Source of the DNA: Tsukamurella sp. TY48 | GTDB taxonomy: Bacteria > Actinomycetota > Actinomycetes > Mycobacteriales > Mycobacteriaceae | Length of the DNA stretch: 64,000 bases | Direction of reading: 5' to 3' | Assembly: GCF_019656655.1 (NCBI RefSeq) | Contig: NZ_BPMV01000001.1 | Location: forward strand, 1,178,001 to 1,242,000 | Part shown: in pieces, positions 8,416 to 16,536 of the stretch | Layout of the letters: every line of letters starts with the position of its first letter | Position numbering within the stretch: the stretch's first letter is position 1 | Made by a program: the position numbers and the translations under genes | The notes under the pieces: generated by a model | Told to the model about the DNA's origin: nothing | What the model saw: the letters and a program-made list of their open reading frames with translations, nothing else | The model's database searches: none

Positions 8416-9203
8416 CAGATCGGCATCACCGTGTTGGAGACGAACAGGCGGCGTACCAGGTCGACGAGGTCGGCCCAGTAGCCCGTGACGAGCAGGACGC
8501 CCACCGCGATCATGAGCACGCCGCCGAAGACCTGGATCCGCCGGGAGTTACGGCGCAGCCAGCCGACGGCGCGCACGGCCACCGTGGACCCGAGGGCGAG
8601 GATCACGAAGGGCAGGCCGAGCCCGGCGCAGTAGGCGATGATCAGCACGGCGCCGCGCAGGGGCTCGGCGTCGGTGCCCACCACCACCGACATCACACCG
8701 GCGAGCGTGGGGCCGATGCACGGGGTCCAGCCGAGCGCGAAGACGCCGCCGAGCAGCGGCGCGCCCGCGAGGGTGGTCCACTGCTTCGGCGCGAACCGCA
8801 CATCGCGTTCGAGCATCGGGACCAGGCCGATGAAGGCGAGGCCCATGATGATCGTGACCACGCCGCCGATCCGCATCAGCACGTCGGCGTTGAGCCGGAT
8901 CGACGTGGCGAGCCCGAACACCGACATCGTCATCAACAGGAAGACGGCGGTGAATCCGCCCACGAACAGCATCGCGGCGCCCATCACCCGCCACCGTCCG
9001 GCGCGGGCACCCGCCTTCGCCTCGTCAATGGTGGCGGCGGGCGCCTCGGCGCCGACCAGCCCGGCGAGATAGGACAGGTAGCCGGGCACCAGCGGCACGA
9101 TGCACGGGGACGCGAAGGAGACCAGCCCGGCCAGCGCGCACGCCGCGAGCGCGATGAGCAGCGGGCCGGAGACGGCCGCGTCCGCGAAGGCCTGCCCCAT
9201 CAC
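8415..9203 (-). CDS. ccdA: Thiol-disulfide interchange membrane protein CcdA
   Basis: DsbD-gamma/CcdA-type protein of 262 residues that carries electrons across the membrane to the extracytoplasmic thioredoxin. The two redox cysteines are visible in FASPCIVPLVPG (about residue 30) and GWTPCIGPTLAG (about residue 150). About six hydrophobic helices. The start is either GTG 9203 or the next ATG 9200; both overlap the stop of the TlpA gene, so translation is coupled. Named ccsA in some mycobacterial annotations. Confidence 0.92.
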   Translation of the reverse strand: MMGQAFADAAVSGPLLIALAACALAGLVSFASPCIVPLVPGYLSYLAGLVGAEAPAATIDEAKAGARAGRWRVMGAAMLFVGGFTAVFLLMTMSVFGLATSIRLNADVLMRIGGVVTIIMGLAFIGLVPMLERDVRFAPKQWTTLAGAPLLGGVFALGWTPCIGPTLAGVMSVVVGTDAEPLRGAVLIIAYCAGLGLPFVILALGSTVAVRAVGWLRRNSRRIQVFGGVLMIAVGVLLVTGYWADLVDLVRRLFVSNTVMPI

Positions 9204-9796
9204 TGCTCCCCGAGGACTTTGTCGAGGGTGCCGGTGAGTTCCTTCTCACCGACGGTGGTGAGGTACACCGCGGCCACCCTGTGCTGCTTGTCGAGGACGA
9301 AGGTCATCGGCACCACGGTGGTGGGGTACTGCTCGCCGATCGCGAGCAGCGTCTTGCCCGGCGGATCGTAGATCGAGGGATAGGTGAGCTTGAACGAGTC
9401 GATGAAATCGCGGGCCGCGTCGTCGCCGGCGGTCTCGCGCACGTTGATGCCGAGGAACTCCACGCCGCGCGGCTTGGAGGCCACGTACACCTTCTCCAGC
9501 TCGGGCGCCTCGATCCGGCAGGGCGCACACCACGATCCCCACACGTTGATGACCACGACCTTGCCCTCGTAGTCCTTGAGCGACAGTGTGGTGTTCGGAT
9601 CGGTCACGCTGCGGCCGGACAGATCGCCGACGGTGCTGCGCTTGGCGGGCTCGTAGAACTGTTCGAGCTTGCCGCCGGGCGCGATCACGCCGCCCTCGGC
9701 GGACCGGTCGCTGTACTGCGTGCACCCGGACAGCGCGAGCATCCCCACCAGCAGGGCGGCCGCTACCCGCCGGCCCGCTCGGCGGCCGGGCGTCAC
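9200..9796 (-). CDS. TlpA/ResA-like thioredoxin lipoprotein
   Basis: Extracytoplasmic thiol-disulfide oxidoreductase, 198 residues from the GTG at 9796. An N-terminal basic and hydrophobic signal ends in a lipobox (ALLVGMLALSGC, Cys at about residue 25), so it is a membrane-anchored lipoprotein. The thioredoxin active site is WCAPC in VWGSWCAPCRIEAPEL, and the cis-Pro loop is in the later VVPMTFVLD. It keeps apocytochrome cysteines reduced, taking electrons from CcdA encoded next. Its start overlaps the phosphatase stop by 4 bp. Confidence 0.9.
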   Translation of the reverse strand: MTPGRRAGRRVAAALLVGMLALSGCTQYSDRSAEGGVIAPGGKLEQFYEPAKRSTVGDLSGRSVTDPNTTLSLKDYEGKVVVINVWGSWCAPCRIEAPELEKVYVASKPRGVEFLGINVRETAGDDAARDFIDSFKLTYPSIYDPPGKTLLAIGEQYPTTVVPMTFVLDKQHRVAAVYLTTVGEKELTGTLDKVLGEQ

Positions 9797-10440
9797 GCTC
9801 CGGTCACCTTCGGGTCGGACGCGCCGGCCGGCTCGGAGTAGACGAGGTCGACCAGCGCCTCGCCCTCGTAGATCAGGCTGGTGAGCGAGGCGAGCGAGCA
9901 CTGCCGCTTGCGCGGGTCGTGCCACAGCCGCTTGCCCTCGAGGTAGCGGCGCAGCGTGACCACGGGCAGCTGGTGGCTCACGATCACGGCCTCGTGGCCC
10001 TCGGCGCGTTCACGGGCGATGTCGACCACGCCCAGCATGCGGTGCGCGATCTGCAGGTAGGGCTCGCCCCACGACGGGGTGAACGGGTCGCGCAGCTTGG
10101 CCCAGTGCTTGGGCTGGCGCAGGGCACCGTCGCCGACGGACACCTTGAGGCCCTCGAACTGGTTCCCGGCCTCGATCAGCTCGTCGTCGGTGATGATCGT
10201 GAGGCCGTGGCTCTCGGCGATCGGGGTGGCGGTCTCCTGCGCGCGCTGCAGCGGGGAGGCGAAGACCTGCGTGATGTCGTGGTCGGCGAGGGCGTCGGCC
10301 ACGGTCTGGGCCTGCTCGCGGCCGCGTTCGGAGAGGTGGAAGCCGGGGAGGCGGCCGTAGAGGATGCCCTCCGGGTTGTACACCTCGCCGTGCCGCATCA
10401 CGTGCACGATCGTCTGGTTCGTCTGGGGCTGCGCAGTCAT
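9793..10440 (-). CDS. Histidine phosphatase family protein (Rv0525-like)
   Basis: Phosphoglycerate-mutase-like phosphatase of 215 residues. The phosphohistidine motif is VMRHGEVYNPEG near residues 14-25; the second catalytic His is in AVIVSHQLPVVT near residue 155. Substrate unknown; length and position between hemL and the thioredoxin gene match Rv0525 of M. tuberculosis, and conservation of this order suggests a link with tetrapyrrole or cytochrome c assembly. It is separate from the glycolytic gpmA at 44549. Confidence 0.88.
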   Translation of the reverse strand: MTAQPQTNQTIVHVMRHGEVYNPEGILYGRLPGFHLSERGREQAQTVADALADHDITQVFASPLQRAQETATPIAESHGLTIITDDELIEAGNQFEGLKVSVGDGALRQPKHWAKLRDPFTPSWGEPYLQIAHRMLGVVDIARERAEGHEAVIVSHQLPVVTLRRYLEGKRLWHDPRKRQCSLASLTSLIYEGEALVDLVYSEPAGASDPKVTGA

Positions 10441-10448
10441 GGGGGCCT

Positions 10449-11771
10449 CTACCTCTGCGGCTGGGCGGCGGCGGCCGCGCGGGCGGCGGCGGGCAGGGCC
10501 GCCGCGATGGTCTCGAAATCGGTGTCGGTCAGGGCCGCGGAGACGAACCAGGCCTCGAAGGCGCTGGGCGGCGGGTACACGCCCTGCGCCAGCAGGGAGT
10601 GGAAGAAGGGCGCGAAGCGGAAGGTCTCCGCGGCCTTGGCCTGGTCGTAGTTCGTGACGGGGCCGTCGGCGAAGAACACCGAGACCAGGTTGCCCGCGTA
10701 CTGCACGTGGTGGCGCACGCCCTCGGCGGTGAGCGCGTCGCCGAGCAGGCCGCCCAGGCGCTGCGAGTTGGCGTCGAGCGTGGCGTACACGTCGTCGGTG
10801 GCGTGACGGAGGGTGGCGAGTCCGGCGGCCACGGCGACGGGGTTCCCGGAGAGGGTTCCGGCCTGGTAGACGGGGCCGAGCGGCGCGAGGTGGTTCATCA
10901 CGTGCTCGCTGCCGCCGAAGGCCGCGGCGGGCAGACCGCCGGACATGACCTTGCCGAAGGTGAACAGGTCGGCGTCCACGGGGTCGAGGCCGTACCAGCC
11001 CGCGCGGCTCACGCGGAAGCCCGTCATGACCTCGTCGAGGATGAGCAGCGCACCGTCGGCGCGGGTGATCTCGCGCAGGCCGATGTTGAAGCCGGGCACC
11101 GGCGGCACGGCGCCCATGTTGCCGGCGGCGGCCTCGGTGATCACGGCGGCGATCTCGCCGGGGTACTTCGCGAAGGCCTCGCGCACGGCGTCGAGGTCGT
11201 TGTAGGGCAGCACCAGGGTGTCGGCGGCCTGCGCGCCGGTCACGCCGGGGCTCGTCGGCAGTCCCAGCGTGGCGACGCCGGAGCCGGCGTCGGCGAGCAG
11301 GGCGTCCACGTGGCCGTGGTAGCAGCCGGAGAACTTGATGATCTTGCTGCGGCCGGTGACGCCGCGGGCCAGGCGCACCGCGCTCATGGTGGCCTCGGTG
11401 CCGGAGTTCACCAGGCGCACGCGCTCGACGGGGGCCACCCGGGCGATGAGCTCCTCGGCCAGCGCGACCTCGGCCTCGGTGGGGGCGCCGAAGCTCAGGC
11501 CGGACGTGGCCGCGCGCTGCACGGCCTCGACGACGGCGGGGTGGGCGTGGCCCAGGATCATCGGTCCCCAGCTGGCGACGAGGTCCACGTAGCGGTTGCC
11601 GTCGGCGTCGACGAGGGTCGATCCGGACGCGGAGGCGATGAACCGCGGGGTGCCGCCGACCGCGGAGAACGCGCGGACCGGAGAGTTCACGCCCCCGGGG
11701 ATCGAACGTGCGGCGCGCGCGAAGAGCGCGGCGCTGGCCGGGACCGCTTCGGGGGTATGGGGAGAACTCAC
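10449..11771 (-). CDS. hemL: Glutamate-1-semialdehyde 2,1-aminomutase
   Basis: PLP enzyme that converts glutamate-1-semialdehyde to 5-aminolevulinate, second step of the C5 haem route; the first enzyme, HemA, is encoded at 30522. 440 residues from the GTG at 11771. It has the family start [13 protein letters not shown], the PLP pocket [12 protein letters not shown] and the Schiff-base lysine in [13 protein letters not shown]. The GTG is preferred to the far upstream ATG because GGAGG and a promoter sit just before it. First gene of the cytochrome c operon. Confidence 0.95.
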   Translation of the reverse strand: MSSPHTPEAVPASAALFARAARSIPGGVNSPVRAFSAVGGTPRFIASASGSTLVDADGNRYVDLVASWGPMILGHAHPAVVEAVQRAATSGLSFGAPTEAEVALAEELIARVAPVERVRLVNSGTEATMSAVRLARGVTGRSKIIKFSGCYHGHVDALLADAGSGVATLGLPTSPGVTGAQAADTLVLPYNDLDAVREAFAKYPGEIAAVITEAAAGNMGAVPPVPGFNIGLREITRADGALLILDEVMTGFRVSRAGWYGLDPVDADLFTFGKVMSGGLPAAAFGGSEHVMNHLAPLGPVYQAGTLSGNPVAVAAGLATLRHATDDVYATLDANSQRLGGLLGDALTAEGVRHHVQYAGNLVSVFFADGPVTNYDQAKAAETFRFAPFFHSLLAQGVYPPPSAFEAWFVSAALTDTDFETIAAALPAAARAAAAAQPQR

Positions 11772-11778
11772 GACCTCC

Positions 11779-11806
11779 AGTGTCCCAAACCGAAGCAAGT
11801 CGTCAA
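11779..11806 (-). promoter_or_regulatory. hemL promoter
   Basis: On the minus strand TTGACG (11801-11806) is followed by 16 bp and GACACT (11779-11784), then GGAGGTC and the GTG. The GGAGG is too close to serve a long leader, so either a leaderless or a very short-leader message is expected. Confidence 0.5.
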
Positions 11807-11896
11807 CTACAGGGTGTAGGAGAACGCCCGATTGCGACCGACCTGCGCCATCCGGACGGGGAACCGCAATCGGTTCGGCACCGCCGGAGCCGCCAC

Positions 11897-11928
11897 TATG
11901 CTGGAACAGGTTCCATCGGGGGAACCTG
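11897..11928 (+). promoter_or_regulatory. -10 box and 22-bp operator-like dyad before the WS/DGAT gene
   Basis: TATGCT (11897-11902) is a good -10 box. It is followed at once by the perfect dyad CAGGTTCC-ATCGGG-GGAACCTG (11907-11928), which would cover the transcription start. A purine-rich ribosome site GAGGGGAG follows before the ATG at 11947. Confidence 0.6.
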
Positions 11929-11946
11929 CGAGTGAGGGGAGTCTCG

Positions 11947-13416
11947 ATGGAGCGCCTGAGCGGGTTGGACGCGTCCTTCCTGTACCTGGAGTCCAGGTCA
12001 CAGCTCATGCACGTCTCGGGGATCCTCGAGCTCGACCCGAGCACGGTGGACGGCGGGTACCGGTTCGAGGACCTGCGTTCGGAGCTGGCCCGGCGGATCA
12101 CCGCGATGCCCGCCTTCCGTCGGCGGCTGCACGATTCGATGATGAACGTCGATCACCCGGTGTGGATCGAGGACGAGAACTTCGACATCGAGGCGCACGT
12201 GCACCGCGTGGCCGTGCCGGCGCCGGGTGGCCGCGAGGAACTGGCGGAGCTGTGTGCGCACATCGCCGGCCTCCCCCTGGACCGCAGCAAGCCGCTGTGG
12301 GAGATGTGGGTGATGGAGGGCCTGGCCGGCACTGAATCGGACCCGCTCGCTCCGCTCCCGGCGTCCGGCGGCCGGATCGCCATCATGTTGCGCATGCACC
12401 ATGCGGGCGTCGACGGGGTCACGGGCGCGGGCCTGATGGCGCAGCTGTGCTCGCTGACCCCCGAGCCGCCCCCGCTGGACCCGGAGATGGTGGGCCGCTC
12501 CACCGGCGGCGCCCCGCTGCTCGAACTCGCCGCCTCCGGCGCGAAGAACGTGCTGATGCGGCCGCTGTCGCTGGTCTCGCTGCTCCCCCGCACGCTGCCG
12601 GTGCCGGTGAAGTGGTTCACCCGGGCCCGCCGCGGCGAGGCGATGCCGGCGCCGTTCAGCGCGCCCCGCACCTCGCTCAACAGCGCGATCACCGGGCACC
12701 GGTCGATCGCCTTCACCCAGGTCCCGCTCGACGATGTGAAGCGGATCAAGGAGCACTTCGGCACCAAGGTCAACGACGTGGTGCTCTCGGCCTGTTCGGG
12801 CGCCCTGCGGCGGTTCCTGCACGACCGGGGCGAGCTGCCGGAGCAGCCGCTGGTGGCGATGATCCCGGTGTCCGTGCACGAGGCGGAGATCGGCGCCACC
12901 CTCACCGAGGGCACCAACAAGGTGACGGGCATGTTCACCCGGCTCACCACCGATGTCGACGATCCGGTCGGGCGGCTGCAGGCGATCCGCGACCGGGTGG
13001 CCACGTCGAAGGAGCATCACGGCGAACTCGACGACAACCTGCTGCGTTCGTGGGCCCAGTTCGCCCCGCCGACGATCATGCGGGTGGGCGCGAAGCTGTA
13101 CGGCGAGAACAACCTGCCCGATCTGCACCCGGCGATCTACAACCTGGTGATCTCCAATGTGCCGGGCCCCGATTTCCCGCTGTACTTCCTGGGTGCGCGG
13201 ATCCAGGCGATGTACCCGCTGGGCCCCGTCTTCCACGGGGCGGGCCTGAACATCACCGTCTTCTCGCAGGAGGGCACACTGAACGTGGGCGTGATCGCCT
13301 GCAAGAAGCAGGTGCCCGACCCGTGGCCGATCGTGCGCGCCTTCGAGGAGGACATCGCGGCGCTCGTGGCGGCCGCCGGCGGTTCCGCGTCCCCGACCGA
13401 CGGAGACTCCGCATGA
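11947..13416 (+). CDS. Wax ester synthase / diacylglycerol acyltransferase (WS/DGAT)
   Basis: Acyl-CoA-dependent acyltransferase that makes triacylglycerol or wax esters, 489 residues, usual for the family. It starts with the family opening [16 protein letters not shown] and has the catalytic HHXXXDG motif in [13 protein letters not shown] near residue 150. The ND motif region [17 protein letters not shown] and the C-terminal [15 protein letters not shown] are present. The ATG at 11947 follows GAGGGGAG. Its stop overlaps the next start (ATGA), so it is co-translated with a carboxylesterase, suggesting a synthesis-and-hydrolysis pair for neutral lipids. Confidence 0.92.
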   Translation: MERLSGLDASFLYLESRSQLMHVSGILELDPSTVDGGYRFEDLRSELARRITAMPAFRRRLHDSMMNVDHPVWIEDENFDIEAHVHRVAVPAPGGREELAELCAHIAGLPLDRSKPLWEMWVMEGLAGTESDPLAPLPASGGRIAIMLRMHHAGVDGVTGAGLMAQLCSLTPEPPPLDPEMVGRSTGGAPLLELAASGAKNVLMRPLSLVSLLPRTLPVPVKWFTRARRGEAMPAPFSAPRTSLNSAITGHRSIAFTQVPLDDVKRIKEHFGTKVNDVVLSACSGALRRFLHDRGELPEQPLVAMIPVSVHEAEIGATLTEGTNKVTGMFTRLTTDVDDPVGRLQAIRDRVATSKEHHGELDDNLLRSWAQFAPPTIMRVGAKLYGENNLPDLHPAIYNLVISNVPGPDFPLYFLGARIQAMYPLGPVFHGAGLNITVFSQEGTLNVGVIACKKQVPDPWPIVRAFEEDIAALVAAAGGSASPTDGDSA

Positions 13417-14930
13417 CCAGCGCCGCCACCGACGATCCCACCCGCGCCGAGGCCGACGGCCCGCAGGTCCGCATCGACGCGGGCGCCCTGCGCGGCCTCG
13501 ATCTGGGCGCCGTGCACACCTACCGCGGCATCCCCTACGCGCAGCCGCCGGTGGGTCCGCTGCGCTACCGCGCCCCGCAGCCGGTGCAGCCCTGGGACGG
13601 CGTGCGCGCGGCCACCGAGTTCTCCGCGGCGGCGCCGCAGAACAAGAAGTACACGCTGATCGGTTTCCGCGAGTACCAGCCGACCGACGAGGACTGCCTG
13701 ACTCTCAACGTGGTCACGCCCGCGCGGCCCACCACCACGCCTCGCCCGGTGATGGTCTTCATCCACGGCGGCGCGTACCTGATGGGCAGTTCGGCGACGC
13801 CGCTGTACTACGGCAACTCCCTGGTCACGCGGGGCGACGTGGTCTTCGTCTCGATCAACTACCGGCTGGGCTCGCTGGGCTACCTGGACCTCACCGACTT
13901 CTCCACCGATGAGCGTCCGATCGACGGGAATCTGGGCCTGCGCGATCAGGTGGCCGCGCTGGAATGGGTGCGCCGCAACATCTCCGAGTTCGGCGGCGAT
14001 CCGGACAACGTGACCGTTTTCGGCGAGAGCGCGGGCGGCAACGCCGTCACCACGCTGCTCGCGACGCCCGCCGCGCACGGGCTGTTCCACCGGGCGATCG
14101 CGCAGAGTTCCGCGCCGGGGCTCACGGTGGACGCGGCCCTCGCCCGTGGCCGCGGTCAGCAGTTCGTCGAATTGCTGGGCGGCGCGTCGAATCTCGACTC
14201 CGCGTCGACGGAGGAGCTGGGCCGGGCCGGCAATCGGCTGATGGCCGCGTTGAACCAGGAACAGCTCGGCGTGGTGCCCTTCGGTCCCACGGTCGACGGT
14301 GACTACCTCCCGGAGGATCCGGAGGCGGCGATCGCGGCCGGACGGGGCGCGCAGGTCCCGCTCATCATCGGCACCAATCGCACCGAGGCCACGCTGTTCA
14401 CGAAGATGCCGGGGATGGGCAAGCCGTCCGCGGACCGGGTGGCGCACACGCTCGGCGTGGACCAGGCCACGGCGGACGAGCTGGCGAAGTCCTATCCCGG
14501 CTACCCGGGCGTGAACGCGCTGAACCGGATGATCGGCGATTACATGTTCTGGGCACCGTCGGTACGGATCGGCCAGGCCCATTCGAAGCATCAGCCCACC
14601 TACTTCTACCGGTACGACTTCGCCCCGAAGATGCTGGACCTGTTGGGCTACGGCGCCACTCACGCCACGGAGCTGATGGCGGTGTTCGGCGTGTACCACG
14701 GGATCACCGGCTGGGTGATGGGTGCGCTGGGCGACCGGCGGGTGGCGATGCGGGTCTCCGACGGGATGCAGCGGGACTGGATCACCTTCGCGCGCACCGG
14801 CCGTCCGGCCGGCGAGTGGCCCACGTACAACGGCACCTCGCGCGCCACGCTGGTGATCGACGACCGCAGCCGGGTCGAATACGACCCGGCTCCGGAGGTG
14901 CGGCGGGCGTGGGAGAAGTTCCACGCGTAG
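13413..14930 (+). CDS. Type B carboxylesterase, copy 1
   Basis: Alpha/beta-hydrolase of 505 residues. It has the oxyanion-hole segment VFIHGGAYLMGSS near residue 115, the nucleophile elbow GESAGGN near residue 207 and the type B opening TYRGIPYAQPPVG. It overlaps the WS/DGAT gene by 4 bp. No signal peptide is visible, so it is probably cytoplasmic. It is a close paralogue of the next gene, with long identical stretches such as NAVTTLLATPAAHGLFHRAI. Natural substrate unknown; a short or long acyl ester linked to storage lipid is an inference from the operon. Confidence 0.88.
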   Translation: MTSAATDDPTRAEADGPQVRIDAGALRGLDLGAVHTYRGIPYAQPPVGPLRYRAPQPVQPWDGVRAATEFSAAAPQNKKYTLIGFREYQPTDEDCLTLNVVTPARPTTTPRPVMVFIHGGAYLMGSSATPLYYGNSLVTRGDVVFVSINYRLGSLGYLDLTDFSTDERPIDGNLGLRDQVAALEWVRRNISEFGGDPDNVTVFGESAGGNAVTTLLATPAAHGLFHRAIAQSSAPGLTVDAALARGRGQQFVELLGGASNLDSASTEELGRAGNRLMAALNQEQLGVVPFGPTVDGDYLPEDPEAAIAAGRGAQVPLIIGTNRTEATLFTKMPGMGKPSADRVAHTLGVDQATADELAKSYPGYPGVNALNRMIGDYMFWAPSVRIGQAHSKHQPTYFYRYDFAPKMLDLLGYGATHATELMAVFGVYHGITGWVMGALGDRRVAMRVSDGMQRDWITFARTGRPAGEWPTYNGTSRATLVIDDRSRVEYDPAPEVRRAWEKFHA

Positions 14931-14953
14931 AACCGGGCCGAGCCGATCGCGGG

Positions 14954-14959
14954 CATAAT
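14954..14959 (+). promoter_or_regulatory. -10 box CATAAT, leaderless promoter of esterase copy 2
   Basis: CATAAT is followed by 7 nt and the GTG at 14967, so the second esterase can be transcribed separately from the first. Confidence 0.5.
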
Positions 14960-14966
14960 CGGCGGC

Positions 14967-16478
14967 GTGAACACCGTGGTGGAGACCGAGTCGGGTGCCG
15001 TTCGCGGTGTGCTGCGCGGCGGGGTGCTGTCGTGGCGGGGCATCCCCTTCGCGGCGCCGCCGGTGGGTGCCCTGCGCTGGCGGGCGCCGCGCCCCGCACC
15101 GTCGTGGTCCGGGGTGCGCGAGGCCGACGACTTCCGCAATGCGGCCATCCAACATCCGAAGCAGACGCCGGTGGGCCTGCGCGAGTTCCAACCGGTGGAC
15201 GAGGACTGCCTGACGCTGAACGTGGTGACCCCGGCGGCTCCGGCGGCCGCACCGCGCCCGGTGATGGTCTTCATCCATGGCGGCGCGTACCTCATGGGAA
15301 GCTCGGGAACTCCTCTGTATCTGGGGAATTCACTCGCCGAACGCGGCGATACCGTCTTCGTGTCGATCAACTACCGGCTGGCCGCGCTCGGCTGCCTGGA
15401 CCTCACCGAGTTCTCCACCGCCGAGCGGCCGATCGACGGCAACCTGGCGCTGCGCGATCAGGTGGCGGCACTGCAGTGGGTGCAGCGCACCATCGCGGCC
15501 TTCGGCGGCGACCCCGGCAATGTCACCGTCTTCGGCGAGAGCGCGGGCGCCAACGCCGTCACCACGCTGCTCGCGACACCCGCCGCGCACGGACTGTTCC
15601 ACCGCGCGATCGCGCAGAGTTCCGCGCCGCTGCTCACCGTGGACCGCGAGCTCGCGCGGTCGCGGGGCCGCGCCTTCGTCGACCTGCTGGGCGGCCCGTC
15701 CCGGCTCGGCACGGATGCGACCACCCTCTCGCGCACCGCACATCGGCTGGTGCGTGAGTCGGAACGGCAGCAGCCCGGTGTGGTGCCCTTCGGGCCGGTG
15801 ATCGACGGTGACTACCTCCCCGAGGATCCGCTCGCCGCGATCGCGGCGGGTCGCGGCGCCCGCGTGCCGCTCATCATCGGCACGAACCGCGACGAGGGCA
15901 CGATGTTCACGCGCAGTGGGGATCTCGCGAAGCCGGACGAGGAGACGATGGCGCGGGCCATCGAGTCGACGGTCGAACAACTGCGGGCCGTGGGCGCCGC
16001 CTACGCGGGTTTCCCCGGCCGCGCCGCCTGGCGGCGACTGTTCGGCGATCAGATCTTCTGGGCACCGTCGGTGCCGATCGCGCAGGCGCACAGCCGGTTC
16101 GCGCCCACCTTCATGTACCGCTACGACTACGTGCCCACCGCGATGCGCTTGGCCCGCCTGGGCGCCACCCACGCGACCGAGCTGCTGGCGGTGTTCGGCG
16201 CCTACAGCGGCCGGGCCGGAGTGCTCGCCGTGGGCGATCGAGCCACCGCCCGCCGGATCGAGACGCAGGTACAGGACCACTGGCTGAGTTTCGCGCGATC
16301 GGGCCGCCCGGGCGCGGCCTGGCCCGCGTACGACGCCGCCGCCCGCCGCACGATGGTCTTCGCCCCGACGTCCCGGATCGAGGACGACCCCGACGGTGCG
16401 CGGCGCCGCGCCTGGGAGGCCTCGGGGCTGCGCGGCACCACGGTGCCCGCGCAGGACCGCCTCGATCCCGCGGAGTGA
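14967..16478 (+). CDS. Type B carboxylesterase, copy 2
   Basis: Alpha/beta-hydrolase of 503 residues, tandem paralogue of the gene before it. Same motifs: VFIHGGAYLMGSS, then GESAGANAVTT as nucleophile elbow, then an acidic residue region PLIIGTNRDEGTMF. The opening MNTVVETESGAVRGVL is shorter than in copy 1. Identity to copy 1 is high in the core and lower in the C-terminal half, where the lids differ (FTRSGDLAKPDEETMARAIE against FTKMPGMGKPSADR), suggesting divergence in substrate. It has its own -10 box. Confidence 0.88.
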   Translation: MNTVVETESGAVRGVLRGGVLSWRGIPFAAPPVGALRWRAPRPAPSWSGVREADDFRNAAIQHPKQTPVGLREFQPVDEDCLTLNVVTPAAPAAAPRPVMVFIHGGAYLMGSSGTPLYLGNSLAERGDTVFVSINYRLAALGCLDLTEFSTAERPIDGNLALRDQVAALQWVQRTIAAFGGDPGNVTVFGESAGANAVTTLLATPAAHGLFHRAIAQSSAPLLTVDRELARSRGRAFVDLLGGPSRLGTDATTLSRTAHRLVRESERQQPGVVPFGPVIDGDYLPEDPLAAIAAGRGARVPLIIGTNRDEGTMFTRSGDLAKPDEETMARAIESTVEQLRAVGAAYAGFPGRAAWRRLFGDQIFWAPSVPIAQAHSRFAPTFMYRYDYVPTAMRLARLGATHATELLAVFGAYSGRAGVLAVGDRATARRIETQVQDHWLSFARSGRPGAAWPAYDAAARRTMVFAPTSRIEDDPDGARRRAWEASGLRGTTVPAQDRLDPAE

Positions 16479-16523
16479 CCGGTCTCGCCCGACGACGACC
16501 TCGCCAGGCCGGTTACCGGCCGG

Positions 16524-16529
16524 TAGTGT
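16524..16529 (+). promoter_or_regulatory. -10 box TAGTGT, leaderless promoter of the acyl-CoA oxidase-like gene
   Basis: TAGTGT is followed by 7 nt and the ATG at 16537. Confidence 0.5.
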
Positions 16530-16536
16530 CGGAAAC

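Noticed and set aside
12447-13412. Long N-terminal extension of esterase copy 1
   Set aside because: The extra residues lie inside the WS/DGAT gene in a different frame; the esterase domain starts after the ATG at 13413.
13137-15278. 713-residue frame antisense to the esterases
   Set aside because: Shadow of the tandem paralogues, no domain visible, Arg/His-rich.
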